Below, in pieces: positions 1 to 6,273 of a DNA stretch of 11,859 nucleotides; position 1 is the first letter of the stretch, and every line of letters begins with the position of its first letter. The DNA comes from Bacteroidia bacterium (GTDB taxonomy: Bacteria; Bacteroidota; Bacteroidia; B-17B0; Aurantibacillaceae), in contig JAOABO010000047.1 of the NCBI GenBank assembly GCA_026418315.1, positions 1-11,859 of the forward strand, in the 5' to 3' direction. Made by a program: the position numbers and the translations under genes. The notes beneath the pieces were generated by a model that saw only the letters and a program-made list of their open reading frames with translations, was not told where the DNA came from and searched no databases.

Positions 1-1
1 A

Positions 2-835
2 GAGTATGATTGGATTAGAGCAGCAGAATTTGGTGACAGTGTGGGAACCGATATTATTACCTCTTCATTAGGGTATACGACCTTTGATAATTCTTCATAT
101 AACCACACTTATTCTATGTTAGATGGCAAGACCCTGGCGATTAGTAAAGCGGCTACCATGGCGGCCCGAAAGGGAATTTTTGTGTGCATAGCGGCAGGTA
201 ATGAAGGAGCCAGTTCGTGGTATTACATATCTGCACCTTCTGATGCAGATAGTGTATGTACAGTTGGTGCAGTAGATGCTTCGGGTAATGTAGCATCTTT
301 TAGTGGTAAAGGACCTACTTCCAACGGAAGAATTAAACCTGATGTGTGTGCCAGGGGCGTTTCCACTGCTATTGCTGCTCCCAACGGAACAGTATTTACA
401 GCCAACGGAACATCTTTTGCAACACCATTAATTGCAGGCGCTGTAGCGTGCCTGTGGCAAGCAAAACCCAATTTAACCAACATTCAATTATTAAACCTTA
501 TAAAACAATTTAGCAGTAATTCTTCTAATCCTAATAACAACATGGGTTGGGGAATACCGGATTTTTGCGGAGCATATACCACTATAAATAATTTAGAAGT
601 AAGCCAAAGTGTAAAAATATTTCCTAATCCTACATCCAACAACATTTATCTTAAAACGTATCAAGTAATGAATAAAATTACGATGTTTGATGTACTAGGT
701 CATGTTCTTTTAATTAAGAATGTCAAAGATGTTTCAGAAATGATTGATTTATCTGATATTAAAAATGGAATTTATTTTATTACAATAGAATTTGAAAATG
801 GGAACATTTTCAATACAAAAATAATAAAATACTGA
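2..835 (+). CDS. S8 subtilisin-like serine protease with type IX secretion C-terminal sorting domain (5' truncated)
   Basis: The reading frame is open from the window edge (first full codon at base 2), so the signal peptide, propeptide and the catalytic Asp and His lie outside. The visible 277 residues carry the second half of the peptidase S8 domain: the oxyanion Asn in AAGNEG (about residue 67) and the nucleophile Ser in GTSFATP (about residue 138, codon 413-415). The last roughly 75 residues, starting near IFPNPTSN and ending in an NGIYFITI-type strand and a basic tail, match the Por-secretion (type A) sorting domain. Such proteins cross the outer membrane through the type IX system and are released or anchored at the surface. 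The likely role is extracellular or surface proteolysis; substrates cannot be deduced. An internal GTG at 41 could be mistaken for a start, but S8-like residues upstream of it (WIRAAEFGDS) show the gene continues leftward. It converges on the rhomboid gene ending at 875. Confidence 0.93.
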   Translation, partial: EYDWIRAAEFGDSVGTDIITSSLGYTTFDNSSYNHTYSMLDGKTLAISKAATMAARKGIFVCIAAGNEGASSWYYISAPSDADSVCTVGAVDASGNVASFSGKGPTSNGRIKPDVCARGVSTAIAAPNGTVFTANGTSFATPLIAGAVACLWQAKPNLTNIQLLNLIKQFSSNSSNPNNNMGWGIPDFCGAYTTINNLEVSQSVKIFPNPTSNNIYLKTYQVMNKITMFDVLGHVLLIKNVKDVSEMIDLSDIKNGIYFITIEFENGNIFNTKIIKY

Positions 836-874
836 TGATTTTTAATTCAATGGCAGCAATACAAAAGCAGACAT

Positions 875-1681
875 TTATTTTTTCTGTGAAATTTTAAATA
901 AATCTTCTTTTTCCTGCTTGCTTAAAGAATGATATCCTTTTGTAGATATTTTGTCCAATAAATAATCTAAATACTCTTCATCATCTTTGAATCTTTTTTT
1001 TGTAAGAGGCATTGGAGTGTTTTTTGGTTTAAATAATGAAATAGCTTGCAGGTCAATACCTTTTTTAAGATAGTAGGCGTATAGTAAGCCAAATAAAGCA
1101 CCGCCCACATGGGTTATTTTTCCTCCGGTATTAAATGAAAAATCCAAAATCGTACTTAGAATAAAAGTAATAAGTGCAAAATATTTAAAGGGCATTTCAA
1201 TAACAAAAAATAAATGAACAGGATAATTGGGTGTATAAATGGCTAAAGCAGCAATAATGCCCATTACAGAAGCCGATGCTCCTAAAAGATAACCCGCAGA
1301 TAAAGCAGGAAATATCATTTGCATGATAAGCAGTGTAACCGCGCCTACCAAACCACTGATAATGTATAAATACAATAATCTTTTTTCACCCAAAATGTTT
1401 TGAAATAAGATGCCCGCAAAATATAACATCAGTAAATTGAATAGTAAATGAAAGAAATCAGTGTGAAGAAACATATAAGAAATCAAAGTCCATGGCTTAT
1501 AAATTAATTCACTCTCCTGAAGAGGCATAGCCAAATAAGGGATTAGGTTTAACCCTAATAAATGAATGGATACATTAATTAATACAAAAATTGTGAAGTT
1601 TAATACTAACAGTGCAGTTAGGAAATTGCTGTTATTCAGCTGATACCATGTTTTGTTATATGCTTTTTTCATAAGTAGCAT
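875..1681 (-). CDS. rhomboid family intramembrane serine protease with C-terminal cytoplasmic extension
   Basis: 268 residues. The catalytic Ser lies in GASAS (Ser136) at the start of a membrane helix, and the partner His191 in HVGGA sits in the last helix. The upstream HLLFN motif (His78-Asn82) supplies the usual oxyanion-side residues. At least six hydrophobic segments lie between about residues 20 and 205. Rhomboids cleave transmembrane helices of membrane proteins; the substrate here is unknown. After the last helix there is a soluble charged tail of about 60 residues (KKRFKDDEEYLDYLLDKIS and onward), which resembles the small C-terminal domain found on many Bacteroidota rhomboids (DUF6576-like, from memory). 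It is last in the channel-rmlD-mutL-rhomboid-rhomboid run, 17 bases after the preceding rhomboid. ATG at 1681 was chosen; ATG at 1672 (residue 4) is equally possible. The active site is intact. Confidence 0.93.
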   Translation of the reverse strand: MLLMKKAYNKTWYQLNNSNFLTALLVLNFTIFVLINVSIHLLGLNLIPYLAMPLQESELIYKPWTLISYMFLHTDFFHLLFNLLMLYFAGILFQNILGEKRLLYLYIISGLVGAVTLLIMQMIFPALSAGYLLGASASVMGIIAALAIYTPNYPVHLFFVIEMPFKYFALITFILSTILDFSFNTGGKITHVGGALFGLLYAYYLKKGIDLQAISLFKPKNTPMPLTKKRFKDDEEYLDYLLDKISTKGYHSLSKQEKEDLFKISQKK

Positions 1682-1698
1682 ATTATTATACGAAGAAA

Positions 1699-2424
1699 TT
1701 AGATTTCGGTAAAAAAGTGAACATTATTTTTTCTTTTCCACCATAGTATCCAAATTATCCCCACTACCATGCCGCCCAAATGAGCAAAATGGGCTACATT
1801 ATCGTCCATAAATATACCAGTGAATAATTCTATGAGTCCATATAAAATGACAAACCATTTGGCTTTGATAGGCATTATAAAATAAATATAAAAATAAGCA
1901 TTGGGAAATAAAACCCCATAAGCAGCCAGTAAACCATAAATAGCCCCCGATGCCCCTATCACTATCATGCTGTCATAAATTTCATTCATTCGTTCATTCC
2001 ATTTTTCAAGCATTTCATTTTTAAATACACCTTCTGATAGTTGTATAATTTCATTATGAATCTGATAAAGTTCTTTTAAATGACCCTGAATAGAAAAGTA
2101 GAAAAAAACATATTGAGTAAGAGCAGCCCCCAATCCACATAGTGTGTAGTAAAACAGAAATTTTTTGCTTCCTAAAATATTTTCTAAAAGAGGACCAAAC
2201 ATCCATAAAGCAAACATATTGAAAAACAAGTGCATTTCATTACCATGTATAAACATATAAGTAATAATCTGGTACCAGTGAAATGCTTCTGATTTAAAGT
2301 ACCTTAGCCCAAAGTACTCTACAATATCAATGTCATATTTATGAAATAGCAGTAATTTGAGTATATACAATAAGATATTAATGATCAGAAAATTAAGTGT
2401 TACGGGGGGCATTCGTGTATTCAT
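1699..2424 (-). CDS. rhomboid family intramembrane serine protease (second, compact type)
   Basis: 241 residues, nearly all membrane segments. The catalytic pair is Ser159 in GASGAIYG and His215 in AHLGG, with HLFFN at 65-69 in the second helix. Unlike its neighbour it has no soluble C-terminal domain: the protein ends about 12 residues after the WILWWKRK membrane exit. It does have a hydrophilic, charged insert of about 40 residues (roughly 112-150) between the third helix and the catalytic helix. These differences and the low overall similarity argue against a recent tandem duplication. The gene starts 13 bases after the mutL stop and ends 17 bases before the other rhomboid, so the three are probably co-transcribed. 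From memory, mutL followed by two rhomboids is a recurring order in Bacteroidota. The substrate is unknown. ATG at 2424 was chosen; Met5 is an alternative. Confidence 0.93.
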   Translation of the reverse strand: MNTRMPPVTLNFLIINILLYILKLLLFHKYDIDIVEYFGLRYFKSEAFHWYQIITYMFIHGNEMHLFFNMFALWMFGPLLENILGSKKFLFYYTLCGLGAALTQYVFFYFSIQGHLKELYQIHNEIIQLSEGVFKNEMLEKWNERMNEIYDSMIVIGASGAIYGLLAAYGVLFPNAYFYIYFIMPIKAKWFVILYGLIELFTGIFMDDNVAHFAHLGGMVVGIIWILWWKRKNNVHFFTEI

Positions 2425-2437
2425 AACAAAATTTTAT

Positions 2438-4231
2438 TTATTTTTTAAAATAGCTAACAATCTCGTCTTTATTGATTTCTTTGAATATTCTTTTTCCTGA
2501 TGGAGAAAATGTGTAATCGTTTAATGACAACAAACTTTCTACTATTTTAATCATTTCTGATCGAGTGAGAATGTGTCCTTGCTTTACAGCAGAGCTTTTA
2601 GCGACTGACCGAAGAAAATTTTCTTTTATATCTTTTATTTCAGTAATTTGATTGATGCGAAAATTTTCAAGCGTATTTTCTATGATTGTTTTGATTTCAT
2701 GTTCAAGCATAAACTGCGGATAGGTATTGACTACTACAGAATTGTTTCCAAATTCTTCAATATCCATTCCGTTTTCTTTGAATAAATGAAGCAATTCTTT
2801 CATCAGCACAAAGTCATTTGCAGATAAATCAATGTGAACAGGAAATAAAAGCGATTGTGAAGAAATGGTGTGTGGATATGATTTTATTGTTTCATAGATG
2901 ATTTTTTCATGTGCCCGGTGCTGATCTATGATAAGTAATTTTTCGTGAACAGAGCATATAATATACTTGTTGAGCCATTGAAAACATTCAAAATTGTGGG
3001 TAACAGAAACCGGTAATGTTTGTTGTTCCTGTAATTTTTTTTCCGGAGTATTTTTTTGAAAAATATTATAATATTCTTCCCAAGATGCAGGTGTTTGTTT
3101 AGATAAAGATTTATCCGATGTTTGGAAGGGGTTGTAATAGGGGTCTGTTTTTATTTGAGGTGGTGGAGCAGTTTTACGAGGGTCAATATCTCTCATATCA
3201 ATATCGGACGGAGTAGAAAATTCTATAGTTGGGGTAATGCCGGATATCCCAAGTCCCTTGCGAATAACAGTTATTAAAAAAGGGTAAATTATTTTTTCAT
3301 CTAACAGACGGGCTTCAATTTTAGCCGGGTGGATATTCCAATCTATGCGTGATGGCGGAATACTCAAAAAAAGAAAAAATTGAGGATGATAATCGGGAGG
3401 TATAAGGTTTTTAAAAGCTTCATAAACAGCATGTGACAGATAATTGTTTCTTACAAATCGGTTATTAATAAAAATCATTTGATAATTCCGTTTTTTTTTG
3501 GCCACATCAGGTTTTCCAATGTATGCTTTCAGTTCAAAGGCAGGGGTAGTATCATGAATGCTAATGAATTTTTCTTTTGAAGAATGGTCAATAAAATATT
3601 CTATTCTTGAAAAAAGATTATTGACTGGAGGTAAATTGAAAACAATTTTATCGTTATGTGTAAGAGTAAAATGAATGTTAAAGTGAGGAATAGCCAGTCG
3701 TTCAAATTCATCTGCAATGTGTTTGAACTCAATGGTATCGTCTTTAAGGAAGTTTTTTCGGGCAGGTAAATTGAAAAAAAGATTTTGTACAGTAATAGAA
3801 GTACCTTTTGGACAGGCACAGGGTTCATTGAGTAAAACTTTGTTATCTTCAATAATAATTCTTGTGCCTAATTCTGCATCTTCAGTTTTGGTTTTTAATT
3901 CTACCTTTGCTACAGCGGCAATACTTGCTAATGCTTCTCCCCGAAAGCCCTTTGTTAATATGTTGAACAAATCATCGGTTGTTTTGATTTTTGAAGTAGC
4001 GTGTTTTTCAAAGCACATGCGGGCATCTTCGGGGCTCATTCCAATGCCATTGTCTATGACCTGAATAAAACTCTTGCCACCTTCTTTGATATTAATATTG
4101 ATTTTGGTTGCCTGTGCATCAATGGAGTTTTCTACTAGTTCTTTAAAAACAGAAGCAGGCCTTTGTATAACTTCGCCTGCAGCTATTTTATTGGCAATAT
4201 GTTCAGGAAGAAGTTGGATGATGTTAGGCAT
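2438..4231 (-). CDS. mutL: DNA mismatch repair protein MutL
   Basis: MutL links mismatch recognition by MutS to strand incision and excision. Numbering from the ATG at 4231 (597 residues), the N-terminal GHKL ATPase shows KELVENSIDA with the catalytic Glu31 and metal-binding Asn35, DNGIGM at 60-65, the RGEALAS lid motif at 97-103, and KGTSITVQNLFFNLPAR. A Pro/Lys-rich linker covers about residues 340-410 and the dimerisation domain follows. DQHRAHEKIIYE (436-447) corresponds to the endonuclease motif DQHAxxExxxxE, with Arg instead of Ala. The terminal CPHGRP-type metal motif is not recognisable: SPSGKR stands there (576-581). An in-frame upstream ATG at 4264 would add 11 residues, but MPNIIQLLPEHIANKIAAGEV aligns with the usual MutL start, so 4231 is preferred. 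That start overlaps the end of the reductase gene by 8 bases, suggesting translational coupling. Confidence 0.97.
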   Translation of the reverse strand: MPNIIQLLPEHIANKIAAGEVIQRPASVFKELVENSIDAQATKININIKEGGKSFIQVIDNGIGMSPEDARMCFEKHATSKIKTTDDLFNILTKGFRGEALASIAAVAKVELKTKTEDAELGTRIIIEDNKVLLNEPCACPKGTSITVQNLFFNLPARKNFLKDDTIEFKHIADEFERLAIPHFNIHFTLTHNDKIVFNLPPVNNLFSRIEYFIDHSSKEKFISIHDTTPAFELKAYIGKPDVAKKKRNYQMIFINNRFVRNNYLSHAVYEAFKNLIPPDYHPQFFLFLSIPPSRIDWNIHPAKIEARLLDEKIIYPFLITVIRKGLGISGITPTIEFSTPSDIDMRDIDPRKTAPPPQIKTDPYYNPFQTSDKSLSKQTPASWEEYYNIFQKNTPEKKLQEQQTLPVSVTHNFECFQWLNKYIICSVHEKLLIIDQHRAHEKIIYETIKSYPHTISSQSLLFPVHIDLSANDFVLMKELLHLFKENGMDIEEFGNNSVVVNTYPQFMLEHEIKTIIENTLENFRINQITEIKDIKENFLRSVAKSSAVKQGHILTRSEMIKIVESLLSLNDYTFSPSGKRIFKEINKDEIVSYFKK

Positions 4232-5159
4232 GCTGGTTTTTTTGTGAAATTTGTTCCTGAACAATTTTTAATCCATCTTCAAAAGAATGAGGATGATACC
4301 CTAACATGCTTTTTGCTTTTGAAATATCCAGTCCGGTCATAGGCGGACGTTGGGCAGGTTGTTGAATATCTTTACTTAAAGAAGGGCGAATCAGATTTCT
4401 ATTCAGATGAAAAAAATCAGCTACTTTACAAGCCATTTCGTATATGCTCATATAATCTTGTCCGCTGATATTAAAGATGCCGATTGCTTCTTTTTCTGCT
4501 ATTAGAATACAACCATCAGCAAGGTCTTCTACTAAAGTAGGTGTGCGGAACTGATCGGTTACAATAGATATTTGTTTGTTTTGTTCAAGCGATTGTTTAA
4601 TCCATAATACAATATTGGTTCTTCCTTCGTTTTTAGGCACTCCATATACCAAGATGGTTCTGACAATGGCCCATTTTTTTAAATGCGATTTTTGAATAAT
4701 AGTTTCTGCTTCTAATTTGCTTTTTGCATATACGCTTAGCGGATTTGGAATATCTTCTTCGGTGAGCATTTTTTTTGTTCCGTCAAAAATGAAATCGGTA
4801 GAGAGGTGTATGAAATGAGGAATATAATGGTTGGTTTGTAATGTTTGTAAAATGGTAACAATAAATTCTACAGATTTAGTGTTTTGCATATAGCAGTCGT
4901 AAGGGTTCAGTTCGCAGGCATCAACATTTGTCATAGCGGCTGTGTTGATAATTGTATCAGGTAAGTGTTTTTCAATAGATGTTTTGAGCGCATCAAAGTT
5001 TGTTATGTCCAATTCTTCATAGATATAATTAGGATGTGAAATATTCAGGCGATCTTTGCCTTTTGATGTTGCAACAATAATATAATTTTGAGGTAAAAGT
5101 TTTTCAACTAGTTTTTGTCCTAATAAACCATTAGAGCCGGTAATAAGAATTTTTTTCAT
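4224..5159 (-). CDS. RmlD-like extended SDR family NAD(P)-dependent sugar-nucleotide reductase
   Basis: 311 residues with a Rossmann fold: GSNGLLG (8-14) is the GxxGxxG dinucleotide motif. HLSTDFIFDG (118-127) contains the active-site Ser/Thr and Asp, and YAKSK (144-148) is the YxxxK catalytic pair. DQFRTPTLVEDLA (202-214) and GLDISKAKSMLG (276-287) are typical of the RmlD branch, which reduces dTDP-4-dehydro-L-rhamnose to dTDP-L-rhamnose. No rmlA, rmlB or rmlC is visible, so the true substrate may be another nucleotide sugar or a different small molecule; I leave the symbol blank. Its ATG overlaps the stop of the upstream potassium-channel gene in an ATGA (5156-5159), and its own stop lies inside the beginning of mutL. 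Both junctions imply co-translation in one operon. Length and motifs are complete; nothing suggests decay. Confidence 0.9.
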   Translation of the reverse strand: MKKILITGSNGLLGQKLVEKLLPQNYIIVATSKGKDRLNISHPNYIYEELDITNFDALKTSIEKHLPDTIINTAAMTNVDACELNPYDCYMQNTKSVEFIVTILQTLQTNHYIPHFIHLSTDFIFDGTKKMLTEEDIPNPLSVYAKSKLEAETIIQKSHLKKWAIVRTILVYGVPKNEGRTNIVLWIKQSLEQNKQISIVTDQFRTPTLVEDLADGCILIAEKEAIGIFNISGQDYMSIYEMACKVADFFHLNRNLIRPSLSKDIQQPAQRPPMTGLDISKAKSMLGYHPHSFEDGLKIVQEQISQKNQHA

Positions 5160-6184
5160 GTTTTTTCAGATAAGATTTGTTTGAGTTTTTTAATTTGTTC
5201 TTTGGTTCCTAAAACAAAAATTTTAGAATTGGGAATAATTGGTGTATCAGGGTTGGGATTAATGATGTATTGTCCATCGGGTGTTTTGAAGCCGATAATA
5301 TTGGCTCCGCATTTGTGTCGGAGTTCAAGTTCTTTTAATGTTTTGTGGTGTAAAGAAGAATCTAAGTCATTGAATAGTATTTCTTCTAATGAGACATTAT
5401 TTAGTCCTTGAGATGAAATCATTTCTATTAATTCTACTGTATCGGGTTTTAAAACCAATGTTCCCATGTGAGCACCTCCTACTTTATCAGGCATGATTAC
5501 TTTATTTGCTCCAGCAATTTTTAATTTGGTATCAGAGTTTTCTTCGCTTGCTCGTGATATGATGTATATATTAGGGTTTAGATGCTTGGCAGAAAGCACA
5601 ATGAACAAATTGTCTGCATCATTAGGAAGAGTTGTAATCAGAGCTTTGGCTTTTTTTATTCCTGCTTTAATGAGTACATCATCATTAGTAGCATCTCCAT
5701 TTAGTACAAGGTGTTTGTATTTATGGGTGATGTTATCTGTAATTTGATTGTCTTTTTCAACAACTACGAATCTTTGTTGATGATGTTTAAGAACCTGTGC
5801 TGCTTGTCTGCCATTTCTGCCAAAGCCGCATATAATCACATGATTGTGTAATTTAGCAATTTCGTCCACTTTTTTTCTGTTTTTAAAAAATTGATTGAAC
5901 TCTCCTTCTACTATAAATTGAGTAATAGAAGAAATAGCATAGGCAAAAATACCAAAACTTGTGATGATAAGAAAGATAGTAAAAATTTTTCCGGCGTCTG
6001 TAAGTGGTACTACTTCTCTATAACCAACAGTAGCAACCGTAATAACGGTCATGTATAAGGCATCTAAAAGGTTTATATTTTCCAATAATGAGTAACCGAT
6101 GACTCCTATTAGTAACACAAGGGTAAGTAAGGATGCGGAAATGATAATTTTGCGATAAGGATAAAAAAAAGATTCTTCTTTCAT
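5156..6184 (-). CDS. two-TM potassium channel with cytoplasmic RCK (TrkA-N/TrkA-C) domains
   Basis: 342 residues from the ATG at 6184. Two hydrophobic helices (about 13-33 and 66-92) flank a pore loop with filter TVGYREVVP (from Thr52), then an RCK-N domain with GFGRNG (120-125) and an acidic residue ending strand two (VVVEKD, Glu143), and an RCK-C domain in the last 90 residues. It resembles MthK/YugO-type channels: inner-membrane K+ conductance gated by a nucleotide or ion bound to the RCK ring. The filter keeps TVGY, but the usual Gly-Asp after it is Arg-Glu; from memory this occurs in other Bacteroidota channels. An in-frame TTG at 6196 would add four residues; ATG is preferred because the putative promoter (6202-6209) places the transcript start near 6197. 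It is first in the run leading to mutL and the rhomboids. Confidence 0.92.
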   Translation of the reverse strand: MKEESFFYPYRKIIISASLLTLVLLIGVIGYSLLENINLLDALYMTVITVATVGYREVVPLTDAGKIFTIFLIITSFGIFAYAISSITQFIVEGEFNQFFKNRKKVDEIAKLHNHVIICGFGRNGRQAAQVLKHHQQRFVVVEKDNQITDNITHKYKHLVLNGDATNDDVLIKAGIKKAKALITTLPNDADNLFIVLSAKHLNPNIYIISRASEENSDTKLKIAGANKVIMPDKVGGAHMGTLVLKPDTVELIEMISSQGLNNVSLEEILFNDLDSSLHHKTLKELELRHKCGANIIGFKTPDGQYIINPNPDTPIIPNSKIFVLGTKEQIKKLKQILSEKT

Positions 6185-6201
6185 GAGTTTAATCAATTTG
6201 G

Positions 6202-6209
6202 CAAAAATA
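6202..6209 (-). promoter_or_regulatory. candidate -7 promoter element for the channel-rmlD-mutL-rhomboid operon
   Basis: Read on the minus strand this is TATTTTTG, a full match to the Bacteroidota TAnnTTTG element. It lies 17 bases upstream of the channel ATG, so transcription would start close to the TTG at 6196 and give a leader of roughly 12 bases. No clear TTG sits about 20 bases further upstream, so the -33 half is weak. The sequence after the element (GCCAAA) resembles that at other starts in this window. Confidence 0.45.
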
Positions 6210-6252
6210 GTAAGTAAGTACGGAAGTATGATGATGTATTGTGTTTTTTTAA

Positions 6253-6273
6253 TTATTAAAGTTTATTTAATAA
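6253..6273 (-). terminator. AT-only inverted repeat directly after priA, possible weak terminator
   Basis: A perfect 8-base inverted repeat (TTATTAAA and TTTAATAA, 5-base loop) begins next to the priA stop codon at 6274. It separates priA from the channel operon promoter. The stem contains no G or C and is followed on the minus strand by an A-run rather than a T-run, so it is not a canonical intrinsic terminator. It could be a 3'-end processing structure or chance in AT-rich DNA. Confidence 0.25.

Noticed and set aside
223..483. Minus-strand ORF of 86 codons
   Set aside because: It is antisense to the conserved S8 protease domain, has no recognisable motif and no start context; a shadow frame.
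836..874. Possible bidirectional terminator between the convergent protease and rhomboid genes
   Set aside because: I found no stem of useful length in the 39 bases, only T-rich and A-rich stretches.
875..2424. Rhomboid pair as a recent tandem duplication
   Set aside because: Beyond active-site motifs the two proteins share little sequence and differ in insert and C-terminal tail.
3717..4064. Plus-strand ORF of 115 codons
   Set aside because: It lies antisense to the MutL ATPase domain, whose motifs are intact on the other strand; shadow frame. The same applies to 3601-3852 (-), 5181-5411 (+) and 5493-5747 (+).
6210..6236. Short tandem repeats (AGTAAGTAAGTA, ATGATGATG) upstream of the channel gene
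   Set aside because: They are only two to three units long; no sign of a phase-variable tract or protein-binding array.
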